The position numbers were made by a program, and so were the translations under genes. The notes under the pieces are model-generated. The model was not told the origin of the DNA. It was given only the letters and a program-made list of their open reading frames with translations, and made no database searches. From assembly GCA_023229665.1 (NCBI GenBank), contig JALNYW010000001.1, positions 62,001 through 126,000 on the forward strand: a stretch of 64,000 bases of DNA, written 5' to 3'. The DNA comes from Patescibacteria group bacterium. GTDB taxonomy: Bacteria > Patescibacteriota > Patescibacteriia > 2-12-FULL-60-25. Shown one piece after another: positions 48,949-57,089 of this stretch; positions within the stretch are counted from its first letter, which is position 1; each line of letters begins with the position of its first letter.

Positions 48949-50976
48949 ATGTCATCCGCGCGTCCGCATGACCACGAAAATGAAATCACGCTCTTCGGCG
49001 AGACGAATTTTCGAAATGCCCGCCGCCGCTTCGGGATAAAAACCGACGACCGCCGCCGTCACATGTACATCATCGGGAAAACCGGCATGGGAAAAACGAC
49101 CTTGCTGGAAAACCTGATCATGTCCGACATCAATGCCGGGCATGGGTGTTGCTACGTCGATCCGCACGGCGATACGGCGGAAAAGTTATTGGATTTCGTG
49201 CCGGCGGACCGCATCAATGACGTGGTGTATTTCAATCCGGCCGACGTGGATTATCCGGTCGGGTTCAATATCCTGGAAACCGAATCCGACGAACAAAAAA
49301 CCCTCATCGCTTCGGGCCTGATGGGCGTCTTCAAGAAGATTTGGCCGGACGTGTGGAGCGCACGCATGGAATACATCTTGATGAATTGTATTCTGGCGTT
49401 GCTCGATTATCCTGGCGCGACCTTGCTCGGCATCAACCGTTTGTTGGTGGATAAGGACTATCGCGCGCGCGTGGTCGCCAAAATCCGTGATCCGATCGTA
49501 AAAACGTTCTGGGTGGCCGAATTCACCTCGTGGTCGGAAAAGTACGCGACCGAAGCCATCGCCCCGGTGCAAAATAAGGTCGGGCAATTCTTGTCGTCCG
49601 CGGTCATTCGAAACATCGTGGCCCAGGTCAAGTCCACCATCAACCTGCGCCGCATCATGGACGACGAGAAGATTCTCCTCGTGAACCTGTCCAAGGGCCG
49701 TATCGGTGAAGATAATATGCGCCTATTGGGCGGCATGATCGTGACCAAGATCCAGCTCGCGGCCCAGGAACGCCAGAACATTCCGGAAAAAGAACGCCGT
49801 GATTTTTATCTCTTCGTGGACGAGTTCCAGAACTTTGCGAATGAATCGTTCGCGACTATTTTGTCCGAAGCCCGTAAATACCGTTTGAATTTGATCATCG
49901 CGCACCAATACGTCGAGCAGCTCGACGAAAAAGTTGCGCCGGCCATTTTCGGCAACGTCGGGACCATGCTTGCGATGCGCGTCGGTTCGACCGATGCGCT
50001 TGCTCTCGAAACCGAATTCATGCCGACGTTTACGCCGGAAGATTTGGTGAACCTGCCAAAATACCAATTTTATCTCAAGCTCATGGTAGATGGCGTTTCT
50101 ACGCCTCCGTTTTCCGCCGCGTCGCTTGGACCCGTGTCCCTGCGTACCGGCAGCGAACAAAAGATCATCGAACAAAGCCGGGAACGGTATGCCGAGCCGC
50201 GTCCCTCCATCGAAGAAAAGGTATTGAAGTGGGCAGGCATGGAGTCTTCAGCGATTCCCACCGAAGCTCCTGCTGCCGCTCCGGCCGCTGAAGTGGACCA
50301 GGATCTCGCCTCGCTCATGCCGCCTGCGCCGGTTGCGGCCGTTCCTACGGCTCCGACGGTTCCGGCATCGTACTTGTATCCAAGGATCCAATCGCAGGAA
50401 GAGTTGGATGCGCCGCAGGACAACGAGGAATATTTACGCATTAAGCCCGAGCGGATGGCGGCCATCCAGTCATTCGCGGCCAGCGCACAGGCAAGCCAGA
50501 AGAAGTCCGGGCGTCCCGCCTTCAAACATACCTGTTCGCGCTGCGGCAAGGTTTTTGAGCTGGCCATTCAACTTGATCCTTCCCGTCCGATGTATTGCGC
50601 GGAGTGCCGGCCGCTTGTCGCCGAAGAACGGAAAAACCGCCAAAAGACCGGGCGTCAAATCCGGAAAGGTCCGGTCGCGCCCGAGGGGGCGGAAGTTCCC
50701 GCCAAGACGGGCGAGGGCCCGAACCGTCCGCGTTTGGTGAAGGAGAGCGATATTGTCTTGCCGCCTTTGCCGCCGCCAAGCCCGGACGATGATTCGGATG
50801 ATTTGCTTACGGCCATCATGAAGTCCAAGGGGCAGCCGGTGGAGTTGCGCAAACAAGTATTGGAAAAGCAGGCAGGGGACGAAGCCCGAAAGAAGCGCCG
50901 GAAGCGCGGAGGTCGCGGCCGAGGAAAGGGCGCGCAGAAACTTGCGCCCGGTCAAAAAATAACGTTTGATTCCTGA
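48949..50976 (+). CDS. Type IV secretion/conjugation-like AAA+ ATPase with C-terminal zinc ribbon
   Basis: 675 residues. Walker A GKTGMGKT at 43-50, followed by VDPHGDTAEKLLDFVP; Walker B FYLFVDEFQNFA at ~285-296, then AHQYVEQLDEKV and GNVGTMLAMRVGS. These are features of the VirD4/TraG/HerA group of DNA-pumping ATPases. After ~430 a Pro/Ala linker leads to a four-Cys zinc ribbon (CSRCGKVFELA...YCAEC, ~528-552) and a Lys/Arg-rich tail (RKKRRKRGGRGRGKG) that could hold nucleic acid. Encoded with a membrane partner; no relaxase or pilin is nearby, so DNA uptake or translocation is possible but unproven. Confidence 0.82.
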   Translation: MSSARPHDHENEITLFGETNFRNARRRFGIKTDDRRRHMYIIGKTGMGKTTLLENLIMSDINAGHGCCYVDPHGDTAEKLLDFVPADRINDVVYFNPADVDYPVGFNILETESDEQKTLIASGLMGVFKKIWPDVWSARMEYILMNCILALLDYPGATLLGINRLLVDKDYRARVVAKIRDPIVKTFWVAEFTSWSEKYATEAIAPVQNKVGQFLSSAVIRNIVAQVKSTINLRRIMDDEKILLVNLSKGRIGEDNMRLLGGMIVTKIQLAAQERQNIPEKERRDFYLFVDEFQNFANESFATILSEARKYRLNLIIAHQYVEQLDEKVAPAIFGNVGTMLAMRVGSTDALALETEFMPTFTPEDLVNLPKYQFYLKLMVDGVSTPPFSAASLGPVSLRTGSEQKIIEQSRERYAEPRPSIEEKVLKWAGMESSAIPTEAPAAAPAAEVDQDLASLMPPAPVAAVPTAPTVPASYLYPRIQSQEELDAPQDNEEYLRIKPERMAAIQSFAASAQASQKKSGRPAFKHTCSRCGKVFELAIQLDPSRPMYCAECRPLVAEERKNRQKTGRQIRKGPVAPEGAEVPAKTGEGPNRPRLVKESDIVLPPLPPPSPDDDSDDLLTAIMKSKGQPVELRKQVLEKQAGDEARKKRRKRGGRGRGKGAQKLAPGQKITFDS

Positions 50977-50977
50977 C

Positions 50978-51787
50978 ATGTGGTTTGACGCGTTACAGGG
51001 TCTTGTTCTCGGAGCGATTCAGGGCCTGACGGAATTTTTTCCGGTTTCATCCAGTGGACATCTAATTTTGGTCCCGGTTCTTTTGCATTGGCCTGACCAG
51101 GGATTGGGGTTTGATACGGTGCTGCATTTGGGAACGCTCGCCGCATTGCTGTGGTTTTTTCGCGATGAATTGGGCAGCCTCTTCCTCCGCATCTGGACGC
51201 GCGATCTTGATGGCCGTGCCGCGCGCATGTTTGTCGCAAAACTCGCGGTGGCGACGATCCCGGCCGTTCTCGTCGCGCTGGCACTAGGGGATATCATTGA
51301 AACGTCGTTCCGTGACGGGCGTTTGGTCGCGTTCAATCTTGCGCTTTGGGGTTTGGTTTTGTTATGGGCTGACCGGTCGGCGAAGAACAGGCACACCGAT
51401 GACCAGTCCGTGGAGCACGTTACCTGGAAGCAGGCGATCGTCGTTGGAGTCGCCCAACCGCTTGCCTTGATCCCTGGAACCTCCCGTTCCGGCATCACGA
51501 TCAGCGCCGGATTGTTTTCCGGCTTGTCTCGGCCATCGGCAGCCCGCTTCTCGTTTTTTCTAAGCATTCCCATCACTGCCGCCGCAGGGTTGAGCGGAAT
51601 TATGAAGGTAATGAAACACGGAATGGGCGCAGATGGTATGCTGTCTTTAGTGGTCGGCTTTGCCGCTGCCCTTCTCTTCGGCTTATTCGCCATCCGCTTC
51701 CTTTTGTCCTATGTCGCCAAACGTCGCTATGACGGCTTCGTCGCGTATCGCCTGGCCCTGGCTCTGCTTATTGCTGTGCTTGTGTAG
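50978..51787 (+). CDS. uppP: Undecaprenyl-diphosphatase
   Basis: 269 residues, BacA/UppP family. Motifs GAIQGLTEFFPVSSSGHLIL and LIPGTSRSGITISAGLFSGL hold the catalytic residues, with about eight membrane helices. Recycles the C55 lipid carrier of peptidoglycan synthesis and gives bacitracin resistance when abundant. Starts one base after the ATPase stop. Its 3' end overlaps the next gene by 59 bases in another frame. Confidence 0.95.
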   Translation: MWFDALQGLVLGAIQGLTEFFPVSSSGHLILVPVLLHWPDQGLGFDTVLHLGTLAALLWFFRDELGSLFLRIWTRDLDGRAARMFVAKLAVATIPAVLVALALGDIIETSFRDGRLVAFNLALWGLVLLWADRSAKNRHTDDQSVEHVTWKQAIVVGVAQPLALIPGTSRSGITISAGLFSGLSRPSAARFSFFLSIPITAAAGLSGIMKVMKHGMGADGMLSLVVGFAAALLFGLFAIRFLLSYVAKRRYDGFVAYRLALALLIAVLV

Positions 51788-52355
51788 CCTCGCCTTCGCC
51801 CTCCCGACGTCCGCCGCCACGTCCACCACCAAACCCGCCCCGCCCCTGGATACCGACGGCGATGGATTGTGGGACAGTTTTGAAACCCAGATCGGGACGA
51901 GTATTTATTTCAAAGACACGGACAATGACGGCTTCGATGATAAGACGGAGATGTATACGGGTTGGTCGCCGACGTCGTCCGTGCGCATGACCAAATCGGT
52001 GAGAATAAACATCAAAACGCAAAAGCTTGAGATGAAGGTGGATGGGATTACGATCAAGTCATATGCGGTATCGACCGGATTGCCGCGCACGCCTACGCCA
52101 AAAGGATCGTTTACGGTTTTGAATAAGCATCCGCGCGCGTGGTCGAGGTCGGCAAAGCTTTGGATGCCGTATTGGATGGCGTTTACGAACCGCGGCCATG
52201 GATTGCATGAACTTCCCGAGTGGCCGGGTGGAAAAAAAGAGGGAGCGAATCATCTTGGTCGCCAAGCGTCGCATGGCTGTGTGCGTTTAGGAGTCGGTGC
52301 GGCGAAAGACTTGTATGATTGGGCGCCCATCGGCACGCGAATCCATATTGATTAA
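51729..52355 (+). CDS. Secreted L,D-transpeptidase with calcium-type loops
   Basis: 208 residues from MTASSRIAWPWL; an ATG at 51711 in frame would extend the signal. Signal peptide (LCLLLCLCSLAFALPTSA), two Asp loops (DTDGDGLWDSFE, DTDNDGFDDKTE) at ~38-70, then the YkuD domain (~85-205): KLEMKVDGITIKSYAVSTG, TPTPKGSFTV, GHGLHELPE and the catalytic SHGCVRLG. Forms 3-3 cross-links or links proteins to peptidoglycan. The overlap with uppP suggests translational coupling. Confidence 0.9.
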   Translation: MTASSRIAWPWLCLLLCLCSLAFALPTSAATSTTKPAPPLDTDGDGLWDSFETQIGTSIYFKDTDNDGFDDKTEMYTGWSPTSSVRMTKSVRINIKTQKLEMKVDGITIKSYAVSTGLPRTPTPKGSFTVLNKHPRAWSRSAKLWMPYWMAFTNRGHGLHELPEWPGGKKEGANHLGRQASHGCVRLGVGAAKDLYDWAPIGTRIHID

Positions 52356-52358
52356 TCC

Positions 52359-53564
52359 ATGAAACGCATTTGGCTCCTTCCCGTTTTGCTTCTCACCGCC
52401 TTTGCGGGCGGTCCGGTTTTTGCGACGACCACCGAACCGGCTATCGCCACCTCCACGGTTTCTTCAACCGTTGAGATTCTGCCGGTCAGCACGAGTACGC
52501 CCGTCATTCCGGTTGAGTCGGAAGCCACGGCTCCCATCAAGACGGAGCCATTTGAGTCCGCGATCGTGATCCGGGCCTCGACGGGCAAAGAGTTGTATAG
52601 CTACCAGCCTGACAAGGAGCATACGGCCGCAAGTCTTACCAAGCTCGCATTGGCTATTACGATGCTGGATAAGGCGTGGAATTGGAATACGGTTGTCACG
52701 ATGCAAGGCGCGGACGAAGTAGGGGGAGGTCGTTTGCAGGTCGCGACCGGGGCAAAAGTCCGGCTCGCGAATTTGTGGGACGCGACGCTCGGATCGAGCG
52801 CGAACAATGCCGCGACGGCTTTGGCGCGCGTCGGTGGTCCGGGTGTGAGTGCCTTCGTGAAAAAGATGAATGCAAAAGTAAAGGCGATCGGCGCTACGTC
52901 GTCGGTATTTTATGATCCGTCGGGCATGAATGCGAAAAACCACACGACGGCTCGCGACATGGCATTGATCGCAAAGACCGCGTTTTCACAAACCAAGGTC
53001 CAACAGATTTCCCAAAGGGGGACGTATCGTTTTTCCCTGGCAAACGGCGCACAGGCGCGGAACATCAAAAATACCAACCTGCCGTTTCTCGAGGACCCCG
53101 AGGTTTGGTTGTCGGGCGGAAAGACGGGCTACCTGCCAGAATCCGGTTACAACTACGCCGGCGTTTTGCGCCCGATGAATCCGAACGGTACGCCGGACAC
53201 CAAGCGCGAGGTCATCGTGGTTGTCCTCGGCGCTTCGACAAAGAGTTCGTCTTTCGCTTCCGTGAAGCGTTTGGCGGAAGAAGTCTGGGCCAAGCCTGAG
53301 CTGTTCCGGGATCCGCCCCCGGCTCCCATCAAGCTGACCTTGACCTATGGCATGATTCATGCAGAAGTACGGGCGCTCCAGACATTTTTAGCGAAAGATA
53401 AGACCGTATACCCGGAGGGCCAGGTTACGGGAAAATTCGGAGGATTGACCTTGGCCGCCGTGCAACGTTTCCAAAAGAAATACTCGATTGCGAAGCCGGG
53501 AGACCGCGGATATGGCGTGGTGGGTCCCGCGACCCGTGCGAAAATCGCCTCATTGTCGAAATAA
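52359..53564 (+). CDS. D-alanyl-D-alanine carboxypeptidase with peptidoglycan-binding domain
   Basis: 401 residues. Signal peptide (RIWLLPVLLLTAFAGGPVFA), Thr/Pro linker to ~65, then the S11 penicillin-binding fold: SxxK in ASLTKLA (~90), SxN in GSSANNAATALARVGG (~147) and KTG in SGGKTGYLPESGYNYAG (~250). A C-terminal PG_binding_1 domain (~325-400: EVRALQTFLAKDKTVYPEG, VGPATRAKI) holds it on the wall. Trims the terminal D-Ala of the peptide stem. Three bases after the L,D-transpeptidase, in the same cell-wall cluster. Confidence 0.92.
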   Translation: MKRIWLLPVLLLTAFAGGPVFATTTEPAIATSTVSSTVEILPVSTSTPVIPVESEATAPIKTEPFESAIVIRASTGKELYSYQPDKEHTAASLTKLALAITMLDKAWNWNTVVTMQGADEVGGGRLQVATGAKVRLANLWDATLGSSANNAATALARVGGPGVSAFVKKMNAKVKAIGATSSVFYDPSGMNAKNHTTARDMALIAKTAFSQTKVQQISQRGTYRFSLANGAQARNIKNTNLPFLEDPEVWLSGGKTGYLPESGYNYAGVLRPMNPNGTPDTKREVIVVVLGASTKSSSFASVKRLAEEVWAKPELFRDPPPAPIKLTLTYGMIHAEVRALQTFLAKDKTVYPEGQVTGKFGGLTLAAVQRFQKKYSIAKPGDRGYGVVGPATRAKIASLSK

Positions 53565-53570
53565 GTAGGT

Positions 53571-54653
53571 ATGGATTTTGATCGCCTGAAAACGCTTCTC
53601 GCCGAACGCGGCGAGCCTGCATACCGTTTGGCCCAGGCCAAGCGGGCGTATTTTGTTGATTTTGCTTCTTCCTGGGACGAAGTAACGGTTTACTCCAAGC
53701 CGTTGCGCGCAAAGTTGGCCGATCTGCCCTGGAATGAGTTGACCGTCATGCGCGTCCAAGAAGCGCCGAACGGGGATACGGTAAAAACGCTTTTCTCCTG
53801 CGTTGATGGCCAGAAAATCGAAACGGTTCTCATGCGCCACGAAGACGGGCGTAATACGGTGTGCGTTTCTTCCCAGGCCGGTTGCGCGATGGCATGCGCG
53901 TTTTGCGCGACCGGAACCATGGGGTTGAAGCGCAACCTTACGGTCGCGGAAATCGTGGAGCAGGTCGTGCATTATTCGCGCTGGCTGAAGCCCAAGGGCG
54001 AATGGGTCACCAATGTGGTGCTGATGGGCATGGGCGAACCCTTCCACAATTACGATAACGTGATGAAGGCCCTCCGCCTCCTGAATGACAAGGACGGGCT
54101 CAATCTTGGCGCGCGCCATCTTTCCATTTCCACCTGCGGCATCGTTCCTGGAATTCTCAAATTCGCCGACGAAAACTTCCAGGCGAATTTGGCGATTTCC
54201 ATCCACGCGGGCACCGACGAAGTCCGGAGTAAATTCATGCCGGTGAATACGCCGTATCCTCTCGCGAAACTCATGGCTGCGGTCCGGACCTACATGGAAA
54301 AGACCAATCGCCAGGTCATGTTTGAATATTTGCTTCTGAAGGGAGTGAATGACCGTCATGAAGATGCCGAAGCGCTCGCGAAGCTTCTTGGTCCCGATTA
54401 CCGTCTCGTGCACGTGAACGTCATCAAATACCATCCGACCGAAGCCTTTGATGCCACGGATCGCGACAAGCGTATTGATTTCGTCCGTTGGTTGCATGAG
54501 TTTGGCGTTCCGGCCACGCATCGCGTCACATTTGGTGAAGATATTGACGCGGCCTGCGGACAGCTCGCCGTTCGTGAAGAAAAAGGCCAGGTTTCCCAAG
54601 GTCTTGATGCCGTCCGCCTTTCACGCCAGGCGAAAGAAGCGTTGAAGAAATAA
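53571..54653 (+). CDS. rlmN: Dual-specificity 23S rRNA/tRNA adenine C2-methyltransferase RlmN
   Basis: 360 residues, radical SAM enzyme methylating A2503 of 23S rRNA and A37 of tRNA. The CX3CX2C cluster is CAMACAFC; also LMGMGEPFHNYDNV, LSISTCGIVPGI, NLAISIHAGTDEVRSKFMP and the second catalytic Cys in DIDAACGQLA. The start has AGGT upstream, a weak Shine-Dalgarno. Confidence 0.96.
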   Translation: MDFDRLKTLLAERGEPAYRLAQAKRAYFVDFASSWDEVTVYSKPLRAKLADLPWNELTVMRVQEAPNGDTVKTLFSCVDGQKIETVLMRHEDGRNTVCVSSQAGCAMACAFCATGTMGLKRNLTVAEIVEQVVHYSRWLKPKGEWVTNVVLMGMGEPFHNYDNVMKALRLLNDKDGLNLGARHLSISTCGIVPGILKFADENFQANLAISIHAGTDEVRSKFMPVNTPYPLAKLMAAVRTYMEKTNRQVMFEYLLLKGVNDRHEDAEALAKLLGPDYRLVHVNVIKYHPTEAFDATDRDKRIDFVRWLHEFGVPATHRVTFGEDIDAACGQLAVREEKGQVSQGLDAVRLSRQAKEALKK

Positions 54654-54659
54654 CCAAAC

Positions 54660-55766
54660 ATGATTCCGAATCCCACCAAAACCAACCGGCCAAAAATCCT
54701 CGTCGGCATGTCCGGCGGGGTGGATTCGAGCGTCACCGCGGCGTTGCTCGTCGAACAGGGGTATGACGTCACCGGCGGTTTCATCAAGAATTGGTCGGAT
54801 ACGAAAGACCTGTGGACGGGGGAGTGTCAGTGGCGCGGCGAGCGACGTGATGCGTTGCGTGTCGCGGCCAAACTCGGCATTCCGTTGCTGACGTTTGATT
54901 TTGAAAAAGAATATCGCTCGCGCGTTTTGGACCGCATGTTCAGCGAGTATGAATCCGGCATCACGCCCAATCCGGACGTCTTGTGCAACCAGGAAATTAA
55001 ATTCGGTTTGTTTTTCGAGGCCGCTATCAAGCTTGGGTTTGATGGGATTGCGACCGGGCACTATGCCCAGATCAGAGACGAAGACGGCGTCGCACATTTA
55101 CTGAAGGCCATCGATCCGGAAAAAGACCAGTCATATTTTTTGCATCGCGTTGCCCAGGAGGCCTTGTCCAAGAGCTTGTTTCCGATCGGCCATCTTCCCA
55201 AGTCGGAAGTCCGCGTTTTGGCCGAGAAGTTTGAATTGCCCGTTGCGCAAAAGCCCGACAGCCAGGGAATTTGTTTCGTGGGCAAGGTGGATTTTCACGA
55301 GTTCCTCCGGAAGAAAATCCCGGCCGTCCCCGGCGAGATCGTAACGCCCGAAGGCGAGGTCATCGGTACGCATGATGGTTTGGATGCCTATACCATCGGC
55401 CAGCGCCATGGGCTCAACGTGAGCAAAGAAGGCAAAACCTGGTATGTCGCCGGGAAAGAAAAAGAGAAAAACAGGCTCATCGTCGTCCCGGACCGTGAAC
55501 ATCCGCTCTTGTATCGTTCCGAGCTCCGGCTGCGAAACATCCATTGGATTGCCGGCATTCCATCCAACCCGGAAATCGAAGTTGCCGTGCGTTATCATTC
55601 CGAGTTGGTCCCGGGAAAGCTGCTCCCCCTTGCAAAGGGGGAGCAAGAGGGGGTCTTGGAACTCGCTCGGCCTGCCTGGGCGCCCGCGCCTGGGCAGTCC
55701 GCGGTCTTATACCAAGGGGAGGAATGTCTTGGGGGTGGCTTCATCGCCGATGACCTTGTAGAGTAA
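54660..55766 (+). CDS. mnmA: tRNA-specific 2-thiouridylase MnmA
   Basis: 368 residues. PP-loop GMSGGVDSSVTAALL, catalytic Cys in NPDVLCNQEIKFG, KDQSYFL, the second Cys in SQGICFVGK, and YTIGQRHGL in the central domain. Thiolates U34 of tRNA-Lys, -Glu and -Gln. In the C-terminal beta-barrel the residues KLLPLAKGEQEG are encoded by an 11-bp-arm palindrome (55621-55645), probably an inserted repeat. In the operon with rlmN. Confidence 0.96.
   Translation: MIPNPTKTNRPKILVGMSGGVDSSVTAALLVEQGYDVTGGFIKNWSDTKDLWTGECQWRGERRDALRVAAKLGIPLLTFDFEKEYRSRVLDRMFSEYESGITPNPDVLCNQEIKFGLFFEAAIKLGFDGIATGHYAQIRDEDGVAHLLKAIDPEKDQSYFLHRVAQEALSKSLFPIGHLPKSEVRVLAEKFELPVAQKPDSQGICFVGKVDFHEFLRKKIPAVPGEIVTPEGEVIGTHDGLDAYTIGQRHGLNVSKEGKTWYVAGKEKEKNRLIVVPDREHPLLYRSELRLRNIHWIAGIPSNPEIEVAVRYHSELVPGKLLPLAKGEQEGVLELARPAWAPAPGQSAVLYQGEECLGGGFIADDLVE
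55621..55645. repeat. Palindromic repeat inside mnmA
   Basis: Perfect arms TGCTCCCCCTT (55621-55631) and AAGGGGGAGCA (55635-55645) with a three-base spacer. In frame; encodes LLPLAKGEQ in a variable stretch of the C-terminal domain. Confidence 0.7.
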
Positions 55767-55773
55767 TCCCAAC

Positions 55774-56502
55774 ATGAAAAAAAGCTCGCGTATCGAGTGG
55801 ATTTCCATCATTTACCTGGTCTTTTTCGTCCTGGCGGTGCTTTCGCCTTCGATCCATACGCGGCCATTCTTCGGCCTGACCGAAACCCAGCTTGAAGAGC
55901 TCACAATTTTTCTGTTCGGGATCGCCGGCCTGTTAACGTTTGCGACCTATGAGCGTTTGATGGAACGCCGCGAACAGGAGCGTGCGCAAACCGACGCTGA
56001 TTACGGGCGGGTCAAGCGCGAGTTGATCGAATCATATGCCTATATCGGTTCGATGAACCGCAAAATTGAATTGCTGAAAAAAGTGGCGAATGATACCTCG
56101 CTGGCCGGGGAGCGGGGGAAACAGCACAAAGACCTGTTCCACGCTGTGGCGCAAAACGCCTGCGCGGCCGTGGGCGCCGAGGCCGTGTTGATCCGTTTCA
56201 TGAATCAAGAGCCGCTTCGTACCGAAGCCGAGTACATGCACCAAGCCGGCGGGCAGTCTTCCATCAAGGTCGCCAATAAGGATTTGCTGACACTAAAACA
56301 GCAGGGGACGTCGCATGCCTTTGTGCGTTCGGAAGATGGTAAAGAGGTTTTAGTCGTTCCTTCCGATCACAAAGAATCCGGACGCGCTTTTTTATTGCTC
56401 ACGCTTGATTCCGAGCATATCCAGGAGTTGGATGTTCCGTTGCTGAAAGTGTTTGCCAACCAAGCCGAGATGCTTTACCGCAATTTTGCGGTGACGGGCT
56501 AG
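55774..56502 (+). CDS. Membrane protein with coiled coil and GAF-like domain
   Basis: 242 residues. Two N-terminal helices (~8-28 and ~43-60), a short coiled coil (YERLMERREQERAQTDADYGRVKREL), then a GAF-like domain (~105-240: DLFHAVAQNACAAVGAEAVLIRF, AFLLLTLDSEHIQELDVPLLKVFANQAEMLYRN). No kinase, HAMP or output domain follows, so it may sense a ligand and act through partners. Seven bases after mnmA, native codon style. Confidence 0.7.
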   Translation: MKKSSRIEWISIIYLVFFVLAVLSPSIHTRPFFGLTETQLEELTIFLFGIAGLLTFATYERLMERREQERAQTDADYGRVKRELIESYAYIGSMNRKIELLKKVANDTSLAGERGKQHKDLFHAVAQNACAAVGAEAVLIRFMNQEPLRTEAEYMHQAGGQSSIKVANKDLLTLKQQGTSHAFVRSEDGKEVLVVPSDHKESGRAFLLLTLDSEHIQELDVPLLKVFANQAEMLYRNFAVTG

Positions 56503-56516
56503 TCTCGCCCAATGGG

Positions 56517-56538
56517 CGGGTTGACAAAACCCGTTTTT
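56517..56538 (+). terminator. Terminator with an embedded -35 box
   Basis: CGGGTT-GACAA-AACCCG followed by TTTTT. The TTGACA of the next promoter (56521-56526) spans the 5' arm and loop. Confidence 0.65.
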
Positions 56539-56549
56539 CATAGTTGATT
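56521..56549 (+). promoter_or_regulatory. Promoter of the gene at 56587
   Basis: TTGACA (56521-56526), 17-base spacer, TTGATT (56544-56549). Confidence 0.5.
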
Positions 56550-56586
56550 TTGCGTGCCCGGCGACCCGCCGGATAGAGAGGGATTC

Positions 56587-57021
56587 ATGGAAAATCTTTG
56601 GTGGCTATTGGGAGGAATGATGTCGTTCATCTTGATCATCGCTGCGGCGGTGGTCATGCACTCGCACCTGAAGGCGAGTCGCGCCGAGGCGAAGTTCAAC
56701 GAGTACCTGGTGTGCCTACTGCTCTACGAGCTGGGCGATGCCCAGGACTCCTCGATGCCGCGCGCCATCCTGCAGAAAATCCTGCCTTGTCATCCGGACG
56801 AGTCGGACGAGCTGATCGCATTTCTCGAGGAGCAGAAGCTGATCGAGGTCTATCCTGACGACAGCGCTTCGCGCGTCCGTCTCCTGGCACGTCCGTACTT
56901 GCTCTTCGCGACCGGGAATTGGCGCCGCGCGCTCGACCCCCGGGACACGCAACAGTTCGAGGTCGAGCTGGCGAGGGCGAGGTACAAGCTGAAACAAGAG
57001 TACGGAGCCTGGCCCGTCTAA
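56587..57021 (+). CDS. Membrane-anchored helical protein of foreign style
   Basis: 144 residues. Signal-anchor helix (~4-24, LWWLLGGMMSFILIIAAAVVM), then a soluble helical part resembling a small winged-helix or DUF-type domain (AILQKILPCHPDESDELIAFLEEQKLIEVYPDDSASRVRLLARPYL). A Shine-Dalgarno (GAGAGGG) lies before the ATG. Codons are GAG/CTG-rich. The TAA stop lies in the loop of the terminator hairpin, the same arrangement as the gene ending at 8920. Confidence 0.6.
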   Translation: MENLWWLLGGMMSFILIIAAAVVMHSHLKASRAEAKFNEYLVCLLLYELGDAQDSSMPRAILQKILPCHPDESDELIAFLEEQKLIEVYPDDSASRVRLLARPYLLFATGNWRRALDPRDTQQFEVELARARYKLKQEYGAWPV

Positions 57022-57036
57022 TGGCGGGCTTTTTCT
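57011..57036 (+). terminator. Intrinsic terminator enclosing the stop codon
   Basis: GCCCG-TCTAATGG-CGGGC followed by TTTTTC. The loop contains the TAA of the upstream gene. Confidence 0.85.
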
Positions 57037-57089
57037 TTGCCCTGGATTTTTTCTGGGATTTCAGCCAATCTATGCGTCATCCAGCCGCT

